Source: JBGOUV01 sp041477815 (GTDB lineage Bacteria; Acidobacteriota; Terriglobia; Bryobacterales; JACQDG01). Taken from it: a stretch of DNA of 7,687 nt. The stretch is taken from the NCBI GenBank assembly GCA_041477815.1, contig JBGOUV010000340.1, positions 1 to 7,687 on the forward strand. Direction: 5' to 3'. Shown in pieces: positions 1 through 6,116 of the stretch (the stretch's first letter is position 1; every line of letters begins with the position of its first letter). Under the pieces are notes generated by a model. That model worked only from the letters and a program-made list of their open reading frames with translations, was not told the DNA's origin and made no database searches. The position numbers and the translations under genes were made by a program.

Positions 1-259
1 CCGCAGCGCGGCGGCGGGCACCGACGTTACGATGCGGGCTGAAATCCTGACGTATGCCCGCACCCGTGGCTTGTTCGCCGGTGTATCGCTGGATGGAGCG
101 ACGGTGCGGCCGGACAACGACGCCAATAAGCGGCTCTACGGGAAAGCGATGGACGCCAAAACCCTGCTGACCCAGGGCGGCGTGGGCGTGCCGGCGGCGG
201 CGCAGCCGTTCATCAGCGCCCTGCAGAAGCACGCTCCCCGGAACGTGTCGGCCAAGTAG
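1..259 (+). CDS. SYLF (YSC84-like) domain protein, C-terminal fragment
   Basis: Only the last 85 codons or so are inside the window. The frame is open from base 2 (reading RSAAAGTDVT before the first in-window ATG at 32), so that ATG is internal and the gene begins upstream. The tail has the hallmarks of the SYLF/YSC84 domain: an ATD-like segment, then AEILTYARTRGLFAGVSLDG, then DNDANKRLYGK. In eukaryotes this domain binds membrane lipids; bacterial members are mostly small exported proteins or lipoproteins of poorly known role. A signal peptide cannot be judged because the N-terminus is missing. The stop lies 12 nt before the next start, too close for a separate promoter or terminator, so it is probably the upstream member of the transporter cluster. 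The family call is firm; any functional link to transport is inference. Confidence 0.85.
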   Translation, partial: RSAAAGTDVTMRAEILTYARTRGLFAGVSLDGATVRPDNDANKRLYGKAMDAKTLLTQGGVGVPAAAQPFISALQKHAPRNVSAK

Positions 260-271
260 TTCCCTGACTCG

Positions 272-682
272 ATGACCATCCTCGTCCGCAACGACCTGGG
301 CGAGCTGGAGCGGGTGGGCCGGACGATCTCGGAGTTCTGGGCCGAGCGCGGGCTGCCGGTGGAGCTGGAAGGAGACGTCAACCTGGCGCTCGAAGAGATG
401 CTGGCCAACGTCATCCTGCACGGGTACCAGGATCAGTCGGAGCACAACATAGCAGTGAGCCTGGAGGCGCATGGGGGTGAGGTGCGGGTGGCCATCGAGG
501 ACGACGGGATGCCGTTCAATCCCCTGGAAGCGCCGGAGGCGGATCTGTCCGGTCCGCTGGAGAGCCGGCCGATCGGCGGCCTCGGCATTCACCTGGTGCG
601 CAGCCTGATGGACCGCCTGGAGTACGCCCGCAGCGGCGATCGCAATCACTTAATCATGACCAAACGGGTAACCGCGGCATGA
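272..682 (+). CDS. RsbW/SpoIIAB-type ATP-binding serine kinase (anti-sigma-factor-like, HATPase_c_2)
   Basis: A 136-residue single-domain GHKL ATPase, the usual length for RsbW/SpoIIAB proteins. The N box is LALEEMLANVILHGY (residues 38-52), with E42 in the catalytic-base position and N46 as the expected Mg ligand. The G1 box is EDDGMPF (76-82), with D78 contacting adenine in the family. The G2 box is GGLGIHLVR (102-110). Family members phosphorylate a serine in a STAS-domain antagonist and often bind a sigma factor. A STAS protein is encoded two genes downstream and is the obvious substrate; no sigma factor gene is visible. The cytoplasmic enzyme has no membrane segment. No convincing Shine-Dalgarno precedes the ATG, so coupling to the SYLF gene is plausible. 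Its stop overlaps the next ATG in an ATGA, implying translational coupling. The domain call is secure; the target is inferred. Confidence 0.9.
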   Translation: MTILVRNDLGELERVGRTISEFWAERGLPVELEGDVNLALEEMLANVILHGYQDQSEHNIAVSLEAHGGEVRVAIEDDGMPFNPLEAPEADLSGPLESRPIGGLGIHLVRSLMDRLEYARSGDRNHLIMTKRVTAA

Positions 683-2601
683 AGCGGCTCGCGCTGGGCC
701 TGGTTCTGATCGGGCTGGCCTCCTCTGTACTTCTGGTATCCGACTGGAACCAGCGGCAGGAAAAGCGCTCGAGCGCGGCCCGGGTGGCGCTGGTGCAGCA
801 CGCCTCCCAGTCCATTCTGGACGAGAGCGTCCAGGGGATGCTGGCGGGGCTGGCCGAGAACGGCTATGTGGATGGCCGGAACATGCAGGTGCAGCGGTTC
901 AATCCGCAGGCCGACATGCCTACGGCCAATGCCATCGCCAGGGAAGTCACGCAGGGTCAGTTTGATCTGCTGCTGACGTGTACCACCCTGAGTCTCCAGA
1001 CGGTGGCCAACGCCAACCGGGCCGGGCGCACCCGTCACGTGTTCGGGATCGTCGCCGACCCGTATTCGGCCGGCGTCGAGCTCAAACGGGAAAACCCGGC
1101 GGACCATCCCAAGCACCTCACCGGCAACGGCATGATGCCGCCGGTCGAGAATACCTTCCGGATGGCTAAGAAGATGTTGCCGGCGCTGCGGCGGGTGGGG
1201 GTGGCTTGGAATCCGGCGGAGTCCAACTCGGAAGCCTGTACGCGGCTGGCGCGGAAGGTGAGCGCCGAGCTGGGCATCGCGCTGGTGGAGGCCAACGTCG
1301 AAAATTCCTCGATGGTGGGAGAGGTCACCGAATCGCTGGTCGGACGGGGGGTGCAGGCCCTGTGGGTCGGGGGCGACGTGGCGGTGGTGGTGGCCCTGGA
1401 GCAGGTGGTGGCGGCGGCGAAACGTGGCCGTGTTCCCGTCTTCACGAGCATTCCCGGCAACACCAAGCGGGGAGCTTTGTTCGACCTGGGGGCGAATTTC
1501 TTCGAAGCGGGAAGGCGGGTAGGAGCACTGGCGGCCCAGGTGCTGAAAGGGGCCGACCCGGCCAAGATCCCGGTGAAGAACGAGTCGGTGGAGCGGCTGG
1601 GTATCAACCAGGCGGCGTTGGAGGGATTGAAGGAACCCTGGAGCTTCCCGGCGGACCTGGTGGCGCGCGCCGCCAAAGACGGGGACCAGCCGCCGCTGGC
1701 CAAGAGGTGGAAAATCCATTTCATTCAGTTGAACAACGTCCTCGACGTGGAGGAGAGCGAGCAGGGAGTGCGCGAGGGCTTTAAGGCCGCCGGCCTGGTG
1801 GAGGGCCGCGATTACGAGGTGAAGGTGCGGAACGCCCAGGGGGACATGGCCACGGTGAACGGACTGGTGGACTCGGCCCTGGCCGAGGGCGCCGACCTGC
1901 TGGTGACCTTCTCGAGTCCCACTCTGCAGGTCGCCATTCAGCGGACCGATCGCGTGCCTATTGTTTTCACCTATGTCGCCAGCGGCGTCATCGCCGGGGC
2001 GGGTAAGACGAGCCAGGATCACCGTCCGAACGTGACCGGGGTGGACCTGGTCGGCGCCTACGACAATATGATCGGCGTCATGCGGCAGTGCCTGCCTGGC
2101 GTGAAGCGGGTAGGGACGCTGTTCGTGCCAGCCGAAGTGAACATGGTCTTTAACAAGGACAAGCTGGTGGAGGAAGCGAAGAAGGCGGGGATCGAGGTAG
2201 TGCCGATGGCGGTGAGCACCAGCTCGGAGGTATCCGACGCAGCGCTGGCGATGGTAGGCAGGGGGATCGACGCGGTGTGCCAGATCGGGGGCAACATGAC
2301 GGCGTCGGCGTTCAGCGGCATCGCCCAGGCGGCGCGGAAAGGGAAAGTTCCGGTTTTCGCCTTCCAGAAGGTCCAGGCTCGAGAAGGCGCCATGGTGGTG
2401 CTCGCCCGGGATTACCATGACGCCGGCCGGGAGAGCGGCCAGATGGCCGCCCGCATCATGCGCGGCGAGAGTCCGGCGAAGATCCCGTTCCAGACGTTCA
2501 CCAAGACGCACCTGATCGTAAATCTGGACGCGGCGCGGGCCCTGGGGATCACGCTGCCGGAAGGACTGGTCAAGCGGGCGACGGAGGTGGTGGGGAGGTA
2601 G
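679..2601 (+). CDS. Tandem double-domain ABC transporter substrate-binding protein (TrpX-like, ABC_sub_bind)
   Basis: A 640-residue protein, about twice the usual ~330 of the TrpX/COG2984 family, because it contains two copies of the binding domain. Residues 4-20 form a hydrophobic export or anchor segment with no lipobox cysteine. Domain 1 runs from about V36 to 335 and domain 2 from about W344 to 635. The repeats share matching landmarks: VALVQ/IHFIQ starts, GYVDGRN versus GLVEGRD, a DLLLT/DLLVT strand, AGRRVG versus AGRESG, PAKIP at 294-298 and again at 599-603, and N..AA..L followed by P..LV.RA at both ends. The role would be to capture a small ligand outside the membrane for the permease and ATPase encoded downstream. 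Characterised relatives bind tryptophan, but the ligand here cannot be read from sequence. Translation is probably coupled to the kinase gene through the ATGA overlap; no good ribosome site stands alone. Confidence 0.9.
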   Translation: MKRLALGLVLIGLASSVLLVSDWNQRQEKRSSAARVALVQHASQSILDESVQGMLAGLAENGYVDGRNMQVQRFNPQADMPTANAIAREVTQGQFDLLLTCTTLSLQTVANANRAGRTRHVFGIVADPYSAGVELKRENPADHPKHLTGNGMMPPVENTFRMAKKMLPALRRVGVAWNPAESNSEACTRLARKVSAELGIALVEANVENSSMVGEVTESLVGRGVQALWVGGDVAVVVALEQVVAAAKRGRVPVFTSIPGNTKRGALFDLGANFFEAGRRVGALAAQVLKGADPAKIPVKNESVERLGINQAALEGLKEPWSFPADLVARAAKDGDQPPLAKRWKIHFIQLNNVLDVEESEQGVREGFKAAGLVEGRDYEVKVRNAQGDMATVNGLVDSALAEGADLLVTFSSPTLQVAIQRTDRVPIVFTYVASGVIAGAGKTSQDHRPNVTGVDLVGAYDNMIGVMRQCLPGVKRVGTLFVPAEVNMVFNKDKLVEEAKKAGIEVVPMAVSTSSEVSDAALAMVGRGIDAVCQIGGNMTASAFSGIAQAARKGKVPVFAFQKVQAREGAMVVLARDYHDAGRESGQMAARIMRGESPAKIPFQTFTKTHLIVNLDAARALGITLPEGLVKRATEVVGR

Positions 2602-2614
2602 GGCCGGAGTCGAC

Positions 2615-3826
2615 ATGGAGATTACCAAGCAGCAGGCCGGAGATTGGATCGAAGTCGCGGTGAAGGGCCGCCTCGACGGGTATTGGGCGGACCATCTCAC
2701 CAAGGCCCTCGACCAGGTGATCCGGGGCGGCGGTCACCGCATCCGGCTGAACCTGGCCCACGTGAGCTACATCAGTTCCATCGGGATCCGGGTACTGGTG
2801 GTGTTCTACCAGCAGTTGCAGGGAATCCACGGGAAGTTCGTAGTGACACAGCCGTCCCACGCGGTGAAGCGCGTGCTGGAGATGGCCAAGCTCAGCGAGC
2901 TGCTGATGCCCGAGGAGTCGGCGGCCCCCCAGACCATCGCCGAGATGGGACGCCTGCTGGAGCGGGCCGAGGCGCACTGGGAGGTGCTGCCGGTGGCGCG
3001 GGGCGAAAAGATGCGCTGCCGCGTGGCGGGAGACCCCGGCCCCCTGGAGGGGTGCCGCTTCGGTCCGGAGAATTCCCGGGCCATGCAATTTCCGGCCTCC
3101 ACCCTGGCCGTGGGTCTGGGCGCCTTCGGTCATACCTATGAAGAGTGCCAGACGCGGTTCGGGGAGTTCCTGGCCGTAGCCGGGGCGGCCGCCTACCAGC
3201 CGACCGACGGCAGCAACGTGGCCGACTACCTGATTGCCGAGGGCAACTTTGTCCCCGAGCTGCAGGTGCTGTATGGGCTGGCCTGCGAGGGTTCGTTCGC
3301 GCACCTGGCGCGGTTCGAGTCGCGGCCGGAGGCGGGAGCGGTGACGTTGAGCCAGGTAGCGGGCGCGGCCCTGGAGATCGCCGGAGGCGCGACGGCGGCC
3401 GTGGTGGTGGTGGCGGAGACGTCGGGACTGCTGGGAGCGGCCCTGCGGCGTTCGCCCGCCGAGGCCCCCGAGGAGGGCGCGCCCTTCCGGCATCCCGAGA
3501 TCCGGCGGTGGCTCTCCTATAGCGCCGAGCGGGTGTATCCGCGCACGGTGGCCCTGGCCGTGGGGGTGGTCACGCGGGAAGCGGGCGCCGCGCTGGCGCC
3601 GCTGGTCCGGCCGCTCGCCCGCGACGCGGTGTCCGGACATGTCCACGCCGCCGCCTTCTCCTATCGCCCGCTAAAGAAGGGCCGCATCGATCTGCCGGCG
3701 ACGGTTCGCTCGCTGTTCGAGGCGGAGACCATTCACGGCGTCCTGCATCTGCTGGGAGACGATCGCGAAAGCGAGTTCATACGCGGCGCCTGCTGGGTAT
3801 CACCAATCGAGGAGGTGACCGCATGA
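2615..3826 (+). CDS. STAS-domain anti-sigma-factor-antagonist-like protein with large unassigned C-terminal region
   Basis: 403 residues, far longer than a stand-alone SpoIIAA/RsbV antagonist (~110). Residues 1 to about 105 form a STAS domain: GRLDGYWAD near 18-26, the LNLAHVSYISSIGIRVLV strand-helix at 45-62, and the closing segment KRVLEMAKLSELL. Aligned to SpoIIAA, S55 occupies the phosphoacceptor position and S54 replaces the usual Asp, as in the common YISS.G.RVL subtype. Residues ~110-403 match no family I can name. They hold a glycine-rich LAVGLGAFGH segment near 167, two hydrophobic alanine/valine strands (GGATAAVVVVAE and TVALAVGVV) and a conserved-looking GHVHAAAFSY. No PP2C-type metal-binding DG motif is apparent. 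The neighbours suggest it is the switch protein phosphorylated by the kinase at 272-682 and acting on the transporter. GGAG at 2606-2609 sits 5 nt before the ATG. Confidence 0.85.
   Translation: MEITKQQAGDWIEVAVKGRLDGYWADHLTKALDQVIRGGGHRIRLNLAHVSYISSIGIRVLVVFYQQLQGIHGKFVVTQPSHAVKRVLEMAKLSELLMPEESAAPQTIAEMGRLLERAEAHWEVLPVARGEKMRCRVAGDPGPLEGCRFGPENSRAMQFPASTLAVGLGAFGHTYEECQTRFGEFLAVAGAAAYQPTDGSNVADYLIAEGNFVPELQVLYGLACEGSFAHLARFESRPEAGAVTLSQVAGAALEIAGGATAAVVVVAETSGLLGAALRRSPAEAPEEGAPFRHPEIRRWLSYSAERVYPRTVALAVGVVTREAGAALAPLVRPLARDAVSGHVHAAAFSYRPLKKGRIDLPATVRSLFEAETIHGVLHLLGDDRESEFIRGACWVSPIEEVTA
3810..3818 (+). promoter_or_regulatory. Strong Shine-Dalgarno for the ABC permease gene
   Basis: The sequence AGGAGGTGA is a full match to the anti-Shine-Dalgarno of 16S rRNA, and its GGAGG core ends 7 nt before the permease ATG at 3823. 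It lies inside the last codons of the STAS gene. It fixes the permease start and suggests the permease can be initiated efficiently even though its ATG overlaps the upstream stop. Confidence 0.85.
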
Positions 3827-4758
3827 GCCTCCTGATCGGGGCCCTGAGTATTGGCCTGATCCTATCGCTGCTGGCGCTGGGGGTGTTGCTGAGCTTCCGG
3901 ATTTTCGCCTTTCCCGATATCACGGCCGAAGGCTCCCTGACCCTGGGAGCGGCGGTGGCGGCCACGCTCCTGACCCATGGCTGGAGCCCGCTGGCGGCCA
4001 CGGCCGCGGGATTTCTCGCCGGAACCGTATCCGGCGCCGCCACCGGAACCTTGCACACCAGGTTCGGCATCAACGGTCTGCTCGCCGGGATCCTGGTCAT
4101 GACCGCGCTCTATTCGGTGAACCTGCACATCATGGGACGCAGCAATATCCCCCTGATGGGCGCGGCGACCTTGACCACGGTGGCGGAAGCGGTGGGGCGG
4201 CGGCTGCTGGGCGGGGTGGAGAGCGTCCACCTGTGGGGTTGGGAAGTGAGCTCGCGCGACTTGTCGGTGCTGCTGTGCTCGGCGGCGGGCACCGCCGCGG
4301 TGGGGGCTATCCTCTACTGGTTCTTCCGCACCAATCTGGGCACCGCCATGCGGGCCACCGGCGACAACGACCAGATGATCCGCGCCCTGGGCGTCAACCA
4401 CGGCAACATGATCACCCTCGGACTGGCCGTATCCAACGGCTTGATCGCCCTGGCCGGCGCGCTCCTCGCCCAGTACCAGGGATTCGCCGACGTCCAAATG
4501 GGTATTGGTATGGTGGTGTGGGGCTTGGCCAGCGTCATCATCGGCGAGGCCCTGGTGGGAACGCGCCAGTTGGGCTTCGCCATCGCCGGCGCGGTGATGG
4601 GATCGGTGCTGTTCCGGCTGCTGGTCGCCATCGCCCTGCGCTGGGGACTGAACCCCAACGACCTGAAGCTGATCACGGCGGTGTTCGTGTTCCTGGCCCT
4701 CATCCTGCCCGGCCTGCTCGAAAAACTCCAGACGCGGAGGCAGCGGTCCCATGCTTGA
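3823..4758 (+). CDS. ABC transporter permease (TrpY-like, BPD_transp_2)
   Basis: 311 residues of predominantly hydrophobic sequence, consistent with the integral membrane subunit of a COG4120/TrpY-type importer. Hydrophobic segments are visible from residue 2 to about 25, around 40-75, 85-105, 145-170, 195-220 and 225-295. The cytoplasmic loop TAMRATGDNDQMIRALGVN, between two hydrophobic segments, corresponds to the coupling helix that contacts the ATPase in this family. The early stretch FRIFAFPDITAEGSLTLGAA is also typical of these permeases. It ends in a basic tail (KLQTRRQRSHA). The start is set by the strong ribosome site 7 nt upstream and overlaps the STAS stop by 4 nt (ATGA); the end overlaps the ATPase gene by 8 nt. 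Substrate passes from the tandem binding protein through this subunit; direction of transport is inferred as import because a binding protein is present. Confidence 0.92.
   Translation: MSLLIGALSIGLILSLLALGVLLSFRIFAFPDITAEGSLTLGAAVAATLLTHGWSPLAATAAGFLAGTVSGAATGTLHTRFGINGLLAGILVMTALYSVNLHIMGRSNIPLMGAATLTTVAEAVGRRLLGGVESVHLWGWEVSSRDLSVLLCSAAGTAAVGAILYWFFRTNLGTAMRATGDNDQMIRALGVNHGNMITLGLAVSNGLIALAGALLAQYQGFADVQMGIGMVVWGLASVIIGEALVGTRQLGFAIAGAVMGSVLFRLLVAIALRWGLNPNDLKLITAVFVFLALILPGLLEKLQTRRQRSHA
4736..4740 (+). promoter_or_regulatory. Shine-Dalgarno for the ABC ATPase gene
   Basis: GGAGG inside the end of the permease gene, 10 nt before the ATG at 4751. The spacing is at the long end of the usual range but supports initiation at 4751 rather than at a later codon. 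Confidence 0.55.
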
Positions 4759-5563
4759 CATGCGCGGTGTCCGCAAGACCTTTCACGCCGGGACGCCGAA
4801 CGAGGTCCGGTCCCTCGCCGGCGTCGACCTCACCGTGGACGCCGCCTCGTTTGTCGTGGTGATTGGCACCAACGGAAGCGGCAAGTCGACGCTGCTCAAC
4901 GCCGTGGCCGGGACCTTCCCGCTGGACCAGGGCTCGATCCGGCTCGACGGCGCGGACATCAGCAAATGGCCGGAATACCGGCGGGCGCGTTGGATCGGTC
5001 GGGTGTTCCAGAACCCCTTCAGCGGCACCGCGCCGGGCCTGTCGATCGCCGAGAACCTGTCGCTGGCGGCGAGGCGCGGCCGGCCGCGAGGCCTGGGCTG
5101 GGCGCTCGAGGCCGGGCTGCGCGGCCAGATGCGCGACGTCGTGAGCCGGCTCCACATGGGACTCGAAGATCGCCTCGACAACCCCATCGGAACCCTGTCC
5201 GGCGGCCAGCGCCAGGCCCTTACGCTCCTGATGGCCACCTGGCTTCAGCCCAAACTTCTGCTGCTCGACGAGCATACCGCGGCCCTCGATCCCAAGAGCG
5301 CCGATCAGGTAATCCGGCTCAGCGAAGAGATCGTCGAGCGCGACCATCTCACCACGTTGATGGTGACCCACTCCATGCACCAGGCCGCCACTCTAGGCGA
5401 CCGCCTTATCATGATGCACCGGGGCCGCGTGATCTACGACTTCCACGGCGCCGAGAAACGCCGCCTGCGTCCGGAGGATCTGCTGGCCCGGTTCGAGGAG
5501 GTCCGGCGGGCCGAGCAGTTGGATGAGGGGGCGGCGGAGATGTTGCGGCGGGTGTACGTGTAG
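4751..5563 (+). CDS. ABC transporter ATP-binding protein (TrpZ-like, COG1101 type)
   Basis: A 270-residue nucleotide-binding subunit with every canonical motif intact. Walker A is GTNGSGKST (39-47), the Q-loop lies in VFQNPFSGTAPGLSIAENL, the signature is LSGGQ (149-153), Walker B is LLLLDE (169-174) with catalytic E174, the D-loop is AALD, and the switch histidine is H207 in MVTHSM. The long insertion after the Q-loop (AARRGRPRGLGWALEAGLRGQMRD) is characteristic of the PhnK/TrpZ-like COG1101 branch and matches the permease type next door. It would hydrolyse ATP at the cytoplasmic face to power uptake. By analogy with MlaF-MlaB, it is the most plausible contact site for the STAS protein of the cluster, but nothing in this sequence proves that. 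It is the last gene of the cluster; its stop is 3 nt from the stop of the convergent VOC gene, and no obvious terminator hairpin lies between. Confidence 0.94.
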   Translation: MLDMRGVRKTFHAGTPNEVRSLAGVDLTVDAASFVVVIGTNGSGKSTLLNAVAGTFPLDQGSIRLDGADISKWPEYRRARWIGRVFQNPFSGTAPGLSIAENLSLAARRGRPRGLGWALEAGLRGQMRDVVSRLHMGLEDRLDNPIGTLSGGQRQALTLLMATWLQPKLLLLDEHTAALDPKSADQVIRLSEEIVERDHLTTLMVTHSMHQAATLGDRLIMMHRGRVIYDFHGAEKRRLRPEDLLARFEEVRRAEQLDEGAAEMLRRVYV

Positions 5564-5566
5564 CCT

Positions 5567-5947
5567 TCACGGCCTGGGCACTTCGCTCATCAGCGCCAGG
5601 ATGTTGCTGTCGGGGTCGCGGAAGAAGGCCATCCACAGGTCGTGGTCGGGCATCTTGGCGATCAGGTGCGGCGCGCCTTCGAAGGCCACGCCGCGGCCGG
5701 AGAGGACTTGGTGGGCTTGCTGGATGTCGGGGACCCTGTAGTAGAGGATCGAGGCGTGGCCGCCGGAGGTTCCTTCCGGCAGCGTGAGCATCAGGCGGAT
5801 GCCGCCGCAGTCGAAGAAGCCCAGGTTGGGGGCCTCAAAGAGGAACTTCAGGCCGAGGCTGTCGCGGTAGAACGCGATGGCGCGGGGGACGTCGGTGACG
5901 GTGATGGCGATCTGACCGATTTGGGAGAGTCCGAAGTTTGTGCTCAT
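5567..5947 (-). CDS. VOC-superfamily protein (glyoxalase/bleomycin-resistance fold)
   Basis: 126 residues with the paired beta-alpha-beta-beta-beta modules of the vicinal oxygen chelate superfamily. Module 1 begins IGQIAITVTDVPRAIAFYRDSLGL (10-33) and ends near RLMLTLPEG. Module 2 begins SILYYRVPDIQQAHQVL (66-82) and ends with AFFRDPDSNILALMSEV (107-123). At the metal-ligand positions, Q12 stands where many members have His (human glyoxalase I also uses Gln there), H64 opens the second module and E122 closes it. Metal binding is therefore possible but not certain. The family includes glyoxalases, dioxygenases and resistance proteins, and the sequence does not say which reaction applies. Transcription is convergent with the transporter cluster (3-nt gap between stops) and divergent from the hydrolase. 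The start at the complement of 5945-5947 has no strong ribosome site. Confidence 0.88.
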   Translation of the reverse strand: MSTNFGLSQIGQIAITVTDVPRAIAFYRDSLGLKFLFEAPNLGFFDCGGIRLMLTLPEGTSGGHASILYYRVPDIQQAHQVLSGRGVAFEGAPHLIAKMPDHDLWMAFFRDPDSNILALMSEVPRP

Positions 5948-6047
5948 GGGGACATACTAACAGGACCGCTGGCGTGACGGGGGGAGAAGCCGAAGCAGGA
6001 TGACGCTGGCGTCGCCCAGCGCTGTTCCAATGATAAGCTTAAGATAC
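5948..6047. promoter_or_regulatory. Divergent intergenic region with AT-rich island, probable promoter area
   Basis: This stretch separates the minus-strand VOC gene from the plus-strand hydrolase. Around 6027-6047 the composition changes abruptly to A/T-rich (CAATGATAAGCTTAAGATA) in an otherwise very GC-rich window. It contains TAAGAT at 6040-6045, which could serve as a -10 element for the hydrolase, though no good -35 hexamer is placed correctly. A small hairpin with 6-bp arms (CGCTGG at 6004-6009, CCAGCG at 6016-6021) lies just upstream. An open frame crosses this region from an ATG at 6000, but it would use ATA, TTA and AGA codons unlike the rest of the window, so I treat it as non-coding. 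Confidence 0.4.
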
Positions 6048-6116
6048 CGAACCGCGACCGTGAAGGAGCGGATGGTTCGGCAAATCGCGGATCCGCTCCC
6101 TGACCGTCGCGGTTCG
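6048..6116. repeat. 26-bp imperfect inverted repeat, REP/REPIN-like palindrome
   Basis: The left arm at 6048-6073 begins CGAACCGCGACCG and ends GGAGCGGAT; the right arm at 6091-6116 begins ATCCGCTCC and ends GTCGCGGTTCG. The arms pair at 23 of 26 positions, separated by a 17-nt spacer. This is far more self-complementarity than chance would give even in GC-rich DNA. It lies at the 5' end of the hydrolase gene and includes its likely start codon at 6072. It could be a mobile palindromic repeat (REP/REPIN class) or an mRNA hairpin that limits access to the ribosome site. The arms themselves are observed; the class is inferred. Confidence 0.75.

Noticed and set aside
679..760. Lipoprotein signal on the substrate-binding protein
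   Set aside because: The hydrophobic segment is followed by SDWNQRQ with no cysteine, so there is no lipobox.
646..2703. A 685-codon open frame on the minus strand covering the binding-protein gene
   Set aside because: Its predicted protein is rich in His, Arg, Gln and Pro with no recognisable domain, as expected from the antisense of GC-rich coding DNA. The plus-strand frame encodes a clear tandem ABC_sub_bind protein.
2570..3646. A 358-codon minus-strand frame opposite the STAS gene
   Set aside because: Low-complexity composition without family features; the plus strand holds a clear STAS domain and tight operon spacing.
2700..3800. PP2C/SpoIIE phosphatase fused to the STAS protein, which would complete the partner switch
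   Set aside because: No aspartate-based metal-binding motif of the DG.G type is visible in residues 110-403; kept only as a question for structure prediction.
3862..4776. A 304-codon minus-strand frame opposite the permease
   Set aside because: A His/Gln/Arg/Gly-rich antisense shadow; the plus-strand product is a typical multi-span permease with a strong ribosome site.
5564..5566. Possible bidirectional terminator between the convergent stops
   Set aside because: The stops are only 3 nt apart and I could not find a GC-rich stem followed by a T-run on either side.
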